Assembly (NCBI GenBank): GCA_947501355.1
Contig: CANMVA010000001.1
Location: forward strand, 1,821,492-1,885,491
Source of the DNA: an uncultured Paracoccaceae bacterium
GTDB lineage: Bacteria; Pseudomonadota; Alphaproteobacteria; Rhodobacterales; Rhodobacteraceae
Reading direction: 5' to 3'
DNA: 64,000 nt
The position numbers and the translations under genes are program-made. The notes under the pieces are model-generated. The model saw nothing but the letters and a program-made list of their open reading frames with translations, had not been told where the DNA came from and made no database searches. This document shows positions 31,199 to 39,433 of the stretch, piece by piece; the stretch's first letter is position 1, and every line of letters begins with the position of its first letter.

Positions 31199-31824
31199 CC
31201 GGTCGCGTCATTCAGGGCCATGAGTGCGTGGCCGAAGGCGCGGCGTATCTTTGCGCGCTGGAGCCCCGGTTTGCGCAGGCCTATGCGCAGACCGGGCCGT
31301 TGCCCTTGCGGCTCAAGCCCGATGGCTATGCGACGCTGTTGAACGCGATTGTCAGCCAGCAGGTCAGTGTCGCGGCTGCCGATGCGATCTGGAAACGGGT
31401 CAGGGCTGCGGGTCTGACCGGCCCGCGCAAGGTCATGTGGGCTTCTGAGGAGGAGTTGCGCGCCTGCGGGCTCAGCCGTCAAAAAGTGCGCTACGCCAAG
31501 GAGTTGGCCAAGGCTGGTATCAATTACAAGGCCTTGCGCGAGGTGCCGACGGACGAGGTCATCAAAACGCTTGTGGAGGTGCCGGGGATCGGCGTGTGGA
31601 CCGCCGAGATCTATGCGATGTTCTCGCTGGGCCGCGCCGATGTCTTCGCGCCGGGCGATCTGGCGCTTCAGGAAGCGGCGCGGATGCTGTTCGATCTGGA
31701 CGACCGCCCCAAGGACCGCGCGCTGCGGCAGATGGCGGAACGCTGGTCGCCGTGGCAAAGCGTTGCGGCGCGGCTGCTCTGGGCCTACTACAAACTGGAA
31801 AAGGATCGAGAGGGCATCAGATGA
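31195..31824 (+). CDS. DNA-3-methyladenine glycosylase II family (AlkA-like)
   Basis: A 209-residue helix-hairpin-helix glycosylase that removes alkylated bases. The HhH motif is LVEVPGIGVWTAEIYAMF (about residues 130-147), followed by the catalytic-aspartate segment APGDLALQEA. The N-terminal AlkA TATA-like domain is missing, so it is the short form. The GTG start overlaps the cobK stop; the product starts TGRVIQGHECVA. Placement in a cobalamin operon and before a carboxylesterase is unusual but recurrent, as far as I recall, in related genera. Confidence 0.9.
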   Translation: MTGRVIQGHECVAEGAAYLCALEPRFAQAYAQTGPLPLRLKPDGYATLLNAIVSQQVSVAAADAIWKRVRAAGLTGPRKVMWASEEELRACGLSRQKVRYAKELAKAGINYKALREVPTDEVIKTLVEVPGIGVWTAEIYAMFSLGRADVFAPGDLALQEAARMLFDLDDRPKDRALRQMAERWSPWQSVAARLLWAYYKLEKDREGIR

Positions 31825-32489
31825 CACGAGCATTGCAGGCAGAGCGGGTCGAGCCGCTATCAGGAGAGGCGCGGTCGGTGGTGGTGTTCCTCCATGGATA
31901 CGGGGCGAATGGCAAGGACCTGATCGGGTTGGCCGAGCCGCTGGCCGAGCATATGCCGGACACGCTTTTTGTGGCACCGGATGCGCCGGAACGCATTGCC
32001 GGGCTCTTTGGCGGGCTGCAATGGTTTCCGATCCCTTGGATCGACGGATCGTCCGAAGAGGACGCGGCGGCAGGGCTCATGGCGGCCTCCGCAGACCTTA
32101 ACGCCTTTCTGGACGGGCTTCTGGTCGACGAAGACATGCTCCCTGAGCAATTGATTTTGTTCGGGTTTTCCCAAGGCACGATGATGTCGCTGCATGTGGC
32201 GCCGCGTCGCGAGGACCCGGTGGCGGGGATCGTAGCGTTCTCCGGACGGCTGTTGCAGCCGGAGGTGTTGGGGGACGAAACGGTCTCCAAAATGCCGATT
32301 GTGCTGATCCATGGGGATGCCGATGACGTGGTGCCGCCACAATCGCTGCCGGAGGCGGCGGAGGCCTTGCAGGAGGCCGGTTTCACCGAAATCTACGCTC
32401 ATGTCATGAAAGGCACCGCCCATGGAATCGCCCCCGATGGGCTGAGTGTCGCCTTGGGGTTCATGCGCAAACATCTGGGGTATGAGTAG
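31821..32489 (+). CDS. Phospholipase/carboxylesterase family alpha/beta hydrolase
   Basis: A 222-residue serine hydrolase of the small carboxylesterase (acyl-protein thioesterase-like) family. VFLHGYGANGKDLIG forms the oxyanion region (residues 21-35), the nucleophile lies in FGFSQGTMMSL near 115, the aspartate in HGDADDVVPP near 167, and the histidine in GTAHGIAPDG near 200. No signal peptide, so cytoplasmic. Its start overlaps the glycosylase stop (ATGA). Natural substrate unknown. Confidence 0.93.
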   Translation: MTRALQAERVEPLSGEARSVVVFLHGYGANGKDLIGLAEPLAEHMPDTLFVAPDAPERIAGLFGGLQWFPIPWIDGSSEEDAAAGLMAASADLNAFLDGLLVDEDMLPEQLILFGFSQGTMMSLHVAPRREDPVAGIVAFSGRLLQPEVLGDETVSKMPIVLIHGDADDVVPPQSLPEAAEALQEAGFTEIYAHVMKGTAHGIAPDGLSVALGFMRKHLGYE

Positions 32490-32734
32490 GCGCGCCGCGC
32501 GTCCATACCTCATGCAGCCATTGTACGTATCGCGTGAAGACAGCGTGCAAACAAAAACCGCGGCGTCTCGCTGTCATGGTTTTGTGATCTGACGCGCGTA
32601 TCCCGGCTGCGACAGTATCGCATATGAAGGGGGTTGCCCGAATTCAGACGCGATATATAGTCATAGCAAGTGTTGGGGCGGGGCTCCCGCCTTGATGCCG
32701 GATAACAGGCTCAGGACGCGGAGATTTTGCTCGC

Positions 32735-33319
32735 ATGGACGGCGCTTTCAGGACGAACTTTGTACGCGAACCCAACAACCTCAAGCACAAGCCCGCGCTG
32801 GTGCTGAATGCGGATTATCGCCCGCTCTCCTATTACCCGCTGTCGCTGTGGCCCTGGCAGGACGCGATCAAGGCGGCGTGGCTGGATCGGGTGAATATCG
32901 TGGCGGAATATGACGACGTAGTGCACAGCCCGTCGACCACGATTCGAATACCGTCGGTGGTGGTGCTGAAAGATTACGTCAAACCTCAAAAGCGCGTGGC
33001 CTTCACGCGCTTTAATTTATTTCTGAGGGATCAATTCGAGTGCCAATACTGCTCGGCCACCGGAGACCTGACCTTTGACCACGTTGTCCCGCGCGCACGC
33101 GGTGGGGTGACCAGTTGGGAGAACGTCGTGGCCGCCTGTTCCAAGTGCAACCTGAAGAAAGGGTCGCGGTCTTTGAGGCAGGCGGGGATGTCTTTGCGCA
33201 AGCCCCCACGTCAGCCGGGCTCGGAAGAATTGCGCAATCTGGGCCGCAAGTTCCCGCCGAACCATCTGCATGAGAGCTGGATGGATTTTCTCTATTGGGA
33301 TGCTGAGTTGGAGGCGTGA
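32735..33319 (+). CDS. HNH endonuclease domain protein
   Basis: A 194-residue protein with an HNH nuclease fold in the middle: CQYCSATGDLTFDHVVPRARGG near residue 105, then NVVAACSKCNLKKGS, giving two zinc-binding CxxC pairs around the catalytic DHV. The N-terminal 90 residues (ALVLNADYRPLSYYPLSLW) are typical of the chromosomal HNH family found in many bacteria, whose role is unknown. It stands alone, without a methylase, immunity gene or phage genes nearby. Upstream (32490-32734) is a 245-base gap with no clear gene. Confidence 0.92.
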   Translation: MDGAFRTNFVREPNNLKHKPALVLNADYRPLSYYPLSLWPWQDAIKAAWLDRVNIVAEYDDVVHSPSTTIRIPSVVVLKDYVKPQKRVAFTRFNLFLRDQFECQYCSATGDLTFDHVVPRARGGVTSWENVVAACSKCNLKKGSRSLRQAGMSLRKPPRQPGSEELRNLGRKFPPNHLHESWMDFLYWDAELEA

Positions 33320-33339
33320 CTTCCCAAATGGGAAGTCAC
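33316..33339. terminator. Hairpin at the end of the HNH gene
   Basis: A perfect 10-base stem, GTGACTTCCC and GGGAAGTCAC, with a four-base loop; the HNH stop codon lies in the left arm. No T-run follows on the plus strand, so it is either a weak terminator, an mRNA 3'-end stabiliser or a repeat. Confidence 0.55.
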
Positions 33340-33453
33340 GGACCCGGTAGGTTAATTTGAGCGGAGCGAAAACTCACCGACAGGGGCGTGCTTTCTTTGA
33401 CAGACGTTAGCTTTGTGGGACAATGCTGCCGTTGCCCACAAACGCTATTGCGT

Positions 33454-33795
33454 TCATTTGGCTTCATGAACAAACAGCTCTCGCCCGTCGGGGTCACTTG
33501 CAATAAAGCGTCGTGCATCTGACACCACTGCTATGTCCTTTACTATCACCACACCAGCATTCACGAGGTTTCGCTTCGCGTCTTCCAAATTCGCGACCTC
33601 GAAACCGAAAAGTGCAGAACGGCTTGACACTTCGAGACCAGGATAGATCTCAATGACTTGTCCGTCAGTTTCGCAAGCGAGATGGATCGGCCCCTCTCCA
33701 TGCTGCTCTTCATGAAAACTCATGCCGAGGCATCCGTAGACCTTTGCGGTCTTATAGATGTCGCGCGCGAACAGAGTTAAGAATTTGATCGTCAT
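33454..33795 (-). CDS. Small VOC (glyoxalase/bleomycin resistance) superfamily protein
   Basis: A 113-residue protein with one VOC repeat pattern: ARDIYKTAKVYGCLGMSFHEEQHGEGP, ending DPDGRELFVHEAK. VOC proteins bind a metal and dioxygenate, isomerise or sequester small compounds; no specific function can be read here. The start MTIKFLTLF is preferred over an in-frame start ten codons upstream. Base composition is visibly lower in GC than that of its neighbours and the codon choice looks different, which suggests acquisition. It lies alone in an intergenic zone between HNH and radical SAM genes. Confidence 0.7.
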   Translation of the reverse strand: MTIKFLTLFARDIYKTAKVYGCLGMSFHEEQHGEGPIHLACETDGQVIEIYPGLEVSSRSALFGFEVANLEDAKRNLVNAGVVIVKDIAVVSDARRFIASDPDGRELFVHEAK

Positions 33796-33893
33796 CAGTG
33801 CCACCAATCGCCTATTCGAGCTCAATAAGTCCTTCGGAGAATGGCGTCAAAGTGGGCAACTTTGGGCTCATACCAGACGTTCTATACTTACTT

Positions 33894-33969
33894 ACCCAGC
33901 CGGATGCGCGCCGAAGGCGCCGGGCATCGCCAGACCGCCCCACGGGCTGGCGATTTGGTGTGGCTGGGT
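33894..33969. repeat. Multi-stem palindromic element
   Basis: An outer stem ACCCAGCC (33894-33901) with GGCTGGGT (33962-33969) encloses two hairpins: GCGCC-GAA-GGCGC (33908-33920) and ATCGCCAG/CTGGCGAT (33926-33933, 33947-33954), the latter with an inner CCG/CGG. The result is a three-way junction. A similar stem, TCGCCA/TGGCGA, returns at 34030-34051. From memory, an ATCGCCAG…CTGGCGAT element of this kind is dispersed in Rhodobacterales genomes. The 33796-34108 gap contains no convincing gene. Confidence 0.6.
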
Positions 33970-34083
33970 GTATCGCTCGTCTGGAAGATGTGTTTGGCTG
34001 CCATAAAGCGCTGCAGAATGGCCTTTGGGTCGCCATCCCTCAGTCTGGCGATGTCCCGCTTGGGGTGTGCTTTGGTCTTCGAT

Positions 34084-34104
34084 GTCCCGGCGCAGGGCCG
34101 GGAC
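34084..34104. terminator. Hairpin downstream of the radical SAM gene
   Basis: Stem GTCCCGGC (34084-34091) and GCCGGGAC (34097-34104) with a five-base loop, just past the stop of the minus-strand radical SAM gene. No long T-run on the minus strand, so its strength as a terminator is uncertain. Confidence 0.5.
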
Positions 34105-34108
34105 GCGG

Positions 34109-35056
34109 CTACGCGGAACAGCTGGCCCCGCCCAGAACGCAGAATTTGGCGCAGTGGGGGTGGTTGAGCTGAACAGAGCCTTCGGCTTCTTCGAGCGTCG
34201 TTCCTAACTCAAATTCTTCTGAGTAGGGCAGCAATGTGCAGGCCAGCACCGCCGGTTTCTTCGCCCCCTTGCGTTTGACGACCATGCGGGAGGAGGCGCA
34301 CATAACGGCGTCGGGGCTTTTGTTCAGGATGCCCCAGCAGGCGGTTGTGATCTCGGGCACGTCGACAGTTTCGTCCATCTCGGGGAAAAGTACGGTGATA
34401 CCAGGGTTATACGCGTCGATCTTAAAGTTATGCTTGGCATAAAGCGCCGCGTAGCCGTCGCGGGAGGCGGCTTCGGTTTCGCCCCAGACGGTGCGGCCGG
34501 CGACCGCCATTGTGAAGCCATGATCGCGGAGCCATTCCATGCCCTTGATCATCAGCGCAAAACTGCCTTTGCCGCGTTCCTTGTTGTGCAACTCCTCCGA
34601 CCAGTGATCGACGGAGATACGCAGAGTCAACTTGCCGGGATAGGCCGCGTTCAGCTCCAGCAGGCCTTGCTGCATCTTCTTGCGCATCATCGGCCGCATG
34701 GCGTTGGTCAGGATCAGCACATCATAGCCCCGCGCGAGGGAGGCGCGGATGATGTCGATCATGTCGGGGTTCATGAACGGCTCGCCACCCGTGAAGGCGA
34801 TTTCGCGCACGTTCCAATCCCGTTCAACAAGCTGGTCGAGATACTCTTCCACCTCAGCGGTCGTGATATAGACGAGCCGGTCGTTGGTGGGGGAGCTTTC
34901 GATATAGCAGTTCAGGCATTCGATATTGCACAGCGTGCCGGTGTTGAACCAAAGCGTCTCGGGGTTGCGCAACTCAACAGATGCGCGGGTTTCGCCTTTG
35001 GCGGTGGTATAAGGGTCCTCGAACTTGCCGAGTGCCTGCAGCGCTAAGTCTTTCAT
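34109..35056 (-). CDS. Radical SAM enzyme with cysteine-rich C-terminus, function unknown
   Basis: A 315-residue radical SAM protein. The SAM-cluster motif is C43-x3-C47-x2-C50 (CNIECLNC), followed by FTGGEPFMNPD near residue 90 and a TIM-barrel core (LILTNAM, LRISVDH). The C-terminal third has more cysteines (CWGIL, CASSR, ACTLL, and the tail HCAKFCVLGGASC), a pattern of an auxiliary iron-sulfur site as in SPASM or Twitch enzymes of the PqqE/AnSME/MoaA lineage. No small peptide substrate gene or partner was recognised next to it. It is transcribed away from zwf. Confidence 0.88.
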   Translation of the reverse strand: MKDLALQALGKFEDPYTTAKGETRASVELRNPETLWFNTGTLCNIECLNCYIESSPTNDRLVYITTAEVEEYLDQLVERDWNVREIAFTGGEPFMNPDMIDIIRASLARGYDVLILTNAMRPMMRKKMQQGLLELNAAYPGKLTLRISVDHWSEELHNKERGKGSFALMIKGMEWLRDHGFTMAVAGRTVWGETEAASRDGYAALYAKHNFKIDAYNPGITVLFPEMDETVDVPEITTACWGILNKSPDAVMCASSRMVVKRKGAKKPAVLACTLLPYSEEFELGTTLEEAEGSVQLNHPHCAKFCVLGGASCSA

Positions 35057-35193
35057 CGGAACCTCTTTTTACCTCTGTGCGGTGTATCCGCTGCGCCGCA
35101 GTATGAAAAGCCTGTCCAGCGTGCCTGACACCATTGTGAAGCCGGGTCAGCCTGCTAGACTTTCAAACATGCCCGCGTTACACGAGACGCGTA

Positions 35194-35205
35194 GTTAGCG
35201 CTAAC
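35194..35205. promoter_or_regulatory. LacI-family type operator upstream of zwf
   Basis: GTTAGCGCTAAC is a perfect 12-base palindrome with the central CG step typical of LacI-family regulator operators. It lies 24 bases before the zwf start, where bound repressor would block transcription of zwf-pgl-pgi. No LacI gene is in the window. Confidence 0.6.
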
Positions 35206-35229
35206 AGAATTTGAACGGCAGGACATCCC

Positions 35230-36678
35230 ATGGTTTCGCGTGTCATTCCGGTCGACAGTTTCGATCTGGTCATTTTCGGAGGCACCGGCGATCTGGCCCG
35301 GCGCAAGATTTTGCCCGCCTTGTTCCGCCGCTTTGTGGCTGGGCAAATGCCGGAGGACGCCCGGATCGTCGGGGCGGCCCGGTCTGATTTGGATGATGAA
35401 GGCTACCGCGCCTTTGTGCGCGAGGCCTTGGCAGAGTTTGTGCCCAAAGCAGAAGCGCCAGATGTTGACGCGTTTGTCGGCGCGTTGGGCTATGTGCCGG
35501 TCGATGCGCGCGGCACCAATGGCTGGGAGGAACTAGCAAAGCGCATGCGCGACGGTGTGATCCGCGCGTTTTATCTATCCGTGGGCCCCGGGCTTTTCGG
35601 CGATCTGGCAGAGCGGCTGCATCAATACGGCATGGCCGATGCAGACAGCCGGATCGTGGTGGAAAAGCCCTTTGGGCGCGATCTGGAAAGCGCCAAGGCG
35701 CTGAACGAGGTTCTGGTCGGCGCCTTTGACGAAAGCCAGATTTACCGGATTGACCATTATCTCGGCAAAGAGACGGTGCAGAACCTCATGGCTGTGCGCT
35801 TTGGCAATGTCCTCTTTGAGCCGCTTTGGAACAGCCAATATGTCGATCATATCCAGATCACTGTGGCCGAGACCGTGGGCGTTGGCGGGCGTGGGGGCTA
35901 CTACGACAAATCCGGTGCGATGCGCGACATGGTGCAGAACCATCTGATGCAGTTGCTGTGTCTCATCGCGATGGAGCCGCCCTCGAAATTCGACCCGGAT
36001 GCGGTGCGCGATGAAAAGCTGAAAGTCATCCGCGCGCTGGACCCGGTGGCGCATCACCACATCGTGCGCGGTCAGTATAGCGAGACGAAAGACACGGCCA
36101 GTTACCGCGAAGACGCCGAAAATCCGCGCAGTTTTACCGAGAGTTTCATCGCGATGAAGTTGGGCATTTCCAACTGGCGATGGGCGGGCACGCCGTTCTA
36201 TCTGCGCACGGGCAAGCGGCTGCGGGCGCGCAGCTCGGAGATCGTTGTGGTCTTCAAAGACGCGCCCCATTCAATCTTTGGTGCCGATCAGGGCACCCAT
36301 CGCAATGTGCTGACGATCCAGTTGCAGCCCAATGAGGGCATGACGCTGGATGTCACGATCAAGGAGCCGGGACCGGGGGGCATGCGCCTGCTGGATGTGC
36401 CGCTCGACATGACCTTTGCTGAGGCGCTGGGGCCGGAGGCCGAAGAGGTGCCCGATGCCTATGAGCGGCTGATCATGGATGTGATCCGGGGCAACCAGAC
36501 GCTGTTCATGCGCGGCGACGAGGTGGAGGCGGCCTGGGCCTGGACCGATCCGCTGATCGCCGCGTGGCAAGCGCGCAATGATGTGCCGCAGCCTTATGAT
36601 ACGGGCAGTTCTGGGCCTGAGGACGCGTTGATGCTGATGCACCGGGATGGCCGTCGCTGGCGCGATATCCGCGAATAA
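35230..36678 (+). CDS. zwf: Glucose-6-phosphate dehydrogenase
   Basis: A 482-residue enzyme that oxidises glucose-6-phosphate to 6-phosphogluconolactone with NADP, feeding the Entner-Doudoroff and pentose phosphate routes. The nucleotide fingerprint is FGGTGDLARRKILPAL near residue 17; the catalytic RIDHYLGKETVQN motif is near 175; FYLRTGKRL near 318. It is the first gene of zwf-pgl-pgi, behind a LacI-type operator. Roseobacters mainly use the Entner-Doudoroff route for glucose, but no edd or eda gene follows here. Confidence 0.98.
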   Translation: MVSRVIPVDSFDLVIFGGTGDLARRKILPALFRRFVAGQMPEDARIVGAARSDLDDEGYRAFVREALAEFVPKAEAPDVDAFVGALGYVPVDARGTNGWEELAKRMRDGVIRAFYLSVGPGLFGDLAERLHQYGMADADSRIVVEKPFGRDLESAKALNEVLVGAFDESQIYRIDHYLGKETVQNLMAVRFGNVLFEPLWNSQYVDHIQITVAETVGVGGRGGYYDKSGAMRDMVQNHLMQLLCLIAMEPPSKFDPDAVRDEKLKVIRALDPVAHHHIVRGQYSETKDTASYREDAENPRSFTESFIAMKLGISNWRWAGTPFYLRTGKRLRARSSEIVVVFKDAPHSIFGADQGTHRNVLTIQLQPNEGMTLDVTIKEPGPGGMRLLDVPLDMTFAEALGPEAEEVPDAYERLIMDVIRGNQTLFMRGDEVEAAWAWTDPLIAAWQARNDVPQPYDTGSSGPEDALMLMHRDGRRWRDIRE

Positions 36679-36689
36679 AGGAGGGGCAG

Positions 36690-37364
36690 ATGAACCTGAT
36701 CGAATATCCCGATGTCGAGATGATGATGATCGACCTTGCCCAGACGCTGGTGGGCGAGTTGAACACCTGTCTGATGAAACATGAATGGGCCTCTTTCGCG
36801 GTGCCCGGTGGCACCACGCCGGGGCCGATCTTCGACGTGATGTGTGCGGCGGATCTGGATTGGGCGCGGGTGCATGTGATGCTGACGGATGAGCGTTGGG
36901 TGCCGGAAGATGATGCGCGCTCCAACACGCGGCTCTTGCGCGAGCGGTTGCTGGTGAACCGCGCGGCGGCTGCGCACTATGTGCCGCTTTATGCGGACGC
37001 GCCGCAGCCGGAGGATAAGCTGGACAGCCTCGCAGACGCGATTGCGCCAGAGCTGCCGATTTCGGTCATGTTGCTGGGCATGGGCGCGGACATGCACACT
37101 GCGTCGCTTTTTCCGGGTGCGGATCGCCTGGCGGACGGGTTGGCCGAAGACGCGCCGGTCCTGCTGCCAATGCGGGCTGACGGCGCGCCGGAACCGCGGA
37201 TCACGTTAACCATGCCAGTCCTAAAAGGCGCAATGTCCCGCCATCTGGTCATCACCGGAGCTGACAAGCGCGAAGCGTTGGAGCACGCGCGGGGATTGTC
37301 GCCGTTGGAGGCTCCGGTCGCGGCCATTCTGCCCGGCACAACCGTGCATTGGGCGGAAGCGTGA
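36690..37364 (+). CDS. pgl: 6-phosphogluconolactonase
   Basis: A 224-residue lactonase of the DevB/SOL type that hydrolyses 6-phosphogluconolactone. Motifs: [14 protein letters not shown] near residue 32, [20 protein letters not shown] near 65 and [19 protein letters not shown] near 128, with [10 protein letters not shown]. It starts 11 bases after zwf with a good AGGAGG site and ends in GTGA, coupled to pgi. Confidence 0.96.
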   Translation: MNLIEYPDVEMMMIDLAQTLVGELNTCLMKHEWASFAVPGGTTPGPIFDVMCAADLDWARVHVMLTDERWVPEDDARSNTRLLRERLLVNRAAAAHYVPLYADAPQPEDKLDSLADAIAPELPISVMLLGMGADMHTASLFPGADRLADGLAEDAPVLLPMRADGAPEPRITLTMPVLKGAMSRHLVITGADKREALEHARGLSPLEAPVAAILPGTTVHWAEA

Positions 37365-38938
37365 GCATCTTCACACCGCTGAAGGCGCACCGGGCCGCGC
37401 AAGGCGATCAAACGATCCTTGAACTGTTTGACGAGACGCGGGCCGAGGCCTTTTCAGTGCGCCATGACGGGTTGCTCTTTGACTATTCGAAGACGCAGAT
37501 TGATACGGTTGCGCGGGATTTACTGGTCAGTTTGACGTCAGATTCAGCATTAGCTTCGCGACGTAAGGCGATGTTTTCCGGTGATCTTATTAATGAGACC
37601 GAAGGGCGCGCGGTGCTGCATACGGCGTTGCGCAACCTCTCCGGCGACCCGGTCATGGTTGATGGTCAGGATGTCGTCGGCCCGGTGCGTGCGATGCTGG
37701 ATCGGATGGCAGAGTTCGCGACGGACATTCGCGCCAGCGATGTAACGGACGTGGTGAATATCGGCATCGGTGGCTCTGATCTGGGGCCTGCGATGGCAAC
37801 GCTCGCCCTGCGTCCCTATCACGACGGGCCGCGCTGTCATTTTGTCTCGAACGTGGACGGCGCGCATGTCGCGGACACGCTGGCGGGGCTTGATGCAAAG
37901 ACGACTCTGGTGATCGTTGCCTCCAAGACCTTTACCACGATTGAGACGATGACGAATGCGCAGACCGCGCGTGACTGGATGGTGGCCGGTGGCGGTGATC
38001 CGGAGGCGCAGTTCGCTGCCGTTTCGACAGCCGAAGACAAGACAGCGGCCTTCGGTATTCCGTCGGAGCGCGTGTTCGGTTTCGAGGACTGGGTCGGCGG
38101 CCGCTATTCGATGTGGGGACCAATCGGGCTGAGCCTGATGATCGCCATCGGGCCTGAGAATTTCCGTGATTTCCTGAGCGGGGCGGAGGCGATGGATGGC
38201 CATTTCTGCGAGGCAGATCCCGTGGAAAATATGCCGGTGATGCTGGCGCTTGTCGGCCTGTGGCACAATCAGGTTTGTGGCCACGCCACTCGCGCCGTTT
38301 TACCGTATGATCAACGGCTTAGCCGCTTACCGGCCTATTTGCAGCAGCTCGAAATGGAAAGCAACGGCAAGCGCGTGTCGATGGATGGCAGCGATCTAGA
38401 GGTCCACTCTGGCCCGGTCGTTTGGGGGGAGCCGGGCACCAACGGGCAGCACGCGTTCTATCAGCTGATCCACCAAGGAACGCGCGTTGTGCCTTGCGAG
38501 TTCATGCTCGCTGCCGAAGGCCATGAGCCTGATCTGGCCCATCATCATCGCCTTTTGATGGCCAATTGTCTGGCGCAATCCGAGGCGCTGATGCGCGGGC
38601 GGTCTCTGGAGGAGGCGCGCGCGTTGATGAAAGCCAAAGGGCTCAGCGGCGCAGAGCTGGAACGTCAGGCCCGGCATCGGGTCTTTCCGGGAAACCGCCC
38701 GTCAACCACGCTGGCCTATGCCAAGCTGACACCTTACGTGCTGGGTCAGATCGTGGCGCTTTACGAGCACCGGGTGTTCGTTGAGGGTGTGATCCTCGGG
38801 ATCAATTCATACGATCAATGGGGCGTCGAACTGGGCAAGGAACTGGCCACATCGCTGGCCCCGGTGATCGACGGTCAGACCTCGCCGGAGACCAAAGACC
38901 CGTCGACCGCGCAACTGGTCAGATTCCTGATATCCTGA
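37361..38938 (+). CDS. pgi: Glucose-6-phosphate isomerase
   Basis: A 525-residue isomerase that interconverts glucose-6-phosphate and fructose-6-phosphate. Seen: [16 protein letters not shown] near residue 130, [11 protein letters not shown] (about 190), the phosphate and base region [13 protein letters not shown] near 245, MESNGKRV and the catalytic C-terminal block [20 protein letters not shown]. The GTG start (GTGA with the pgl stop) gives [10 protein letters not shown]. Placement after zwf and pgl allows recycling of triose-derived hexose phosphate into the oxidative path. Confidence 0.97.
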   Translation: MSIFTPLKAHRAAQGDQTILELFDETRAEAFSVRHDGLLFDYSKTQIDTVARDLLVSLTSDSALASRRKAMFSGDLINETEGRAVLHTALRNLSGDPVMVDGQDVVGPVRAMLDRMAEFATDIRASDVTDVVNIGIGGSDLGPAMATLALRPYHDGPRCHFVSNVDGAHVADTLAGLDAKTTLVIVASKTFTTIETMTNAQTARDWMVAGGGDPEAQFAAVSTAEDKTAAFGIPSERVFGFEDWVGGRYSMWGPIGLSLMIAIGPENFRDFLSGAEAMDGHFCEADPVENMPVMLALVGLWHNQVCGHATRAVLPYDQRLSRLPAYLQQLEMESNGKRVSMDGSDLEVHSGPVVWGEPGTNGQHAFYQLIHQGTRVVPCEFMLAAEGHEPDLAHHHRLLMANCLAQSEALMRGRSLEEARALMKAKGLSGAELERQARHRVFPGNRPSTTLAYAKLTPYVLGQIVALYEHRVFVEGVILGINSYDQWGVELGKELATSLAPVIDGQTSPETKDPSTAQLVRFLIS

Positions 38939-38959
38939 TCTTCTTTTGTCTATAAATAC

Positions 38960-39430
38960 CTAGATATCCAACGCGTTATCACGCGCTCTTAATGTCGATC
39001 TGACATCCTCCGGAATGGCCAACTTGCCGCTGCCGTCCGGGTTCAGCAAGACAATCACGGCAGAGGAGGTGGTGCGCAAATTGCCACCTGCAAAGACCGC
39101 ATACTCCATCACCCAAGAGCTGCGCCTCATCTCGGCAGAGCGCCCGACAACGATGTAATCCTCGTTGAATTTCAGCTCTGCCAGATAGTCCACCTGCACT
39201 TGCCTTAGAACGAGGACCGGCGCGTCCGGGCCGTAATCCGAGATGCCGTAATCGCGCAGGTAGCGGGTGCGAAACTGCTCGAACCAGCGCAGGTAGGCGG
39301 TGTTGTTGACATGGTTCAGCGCGTCGATTTCGCCGAAGCGGACGCGGTCTTTCATGCCGTAGCTCCAGGGCTCGGGGATGCCTTCGGCGCGCAAGGTCTC
39401 GGCATCGAGCGGGGTCAAGTAGGGGGTCAT
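38960..39430 (-). CDS. YbgC/4-hydroxybenzoyl-CoA-type acyl-CoA thioesterase
   Basis: A 156-residue hot-dog fold protein: RVRFGEIDALNHVNNTAYLRWFEQFRTRYL carries the catalytic region (the usual D in DxMGHVNN is present as DALNHVNN) and VDYLAELKFNEDYIV follows. It would hydrolyse acyl-CoA or aroyl-CoA thioesters. It is downstream of the XRE-type regulator by three bases, in the same direction, so is probably cotranscribed with it. The fatty-acid link of that regulator family fits, but substrate preference is not known. Confidence 0.88.
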   Translation of the reverse strand: MTPYLTPLDAETLRAEGIPEPWSYGMKDRVRFGEIDALNHVNNTAYLRWFEQFRTRYLRDYGISDYGPDAPVLVLRQVQVDYLAELKFNEDYIVVGRSAEMRRSSWVMEYAVFAGGNLRTTSSAVIVLLNPDGSGKLAIPEDVRSTLRARDNALDI

Positions 39431-39433
39431 ATG

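Noticed and set aside
33841-34167. A 108-codon plus-strand frame beside the radical SAM gene
   Set aside because: It covers the palindromic elements and the convergent gene's 3' end, with no ribosome site or family similarity.
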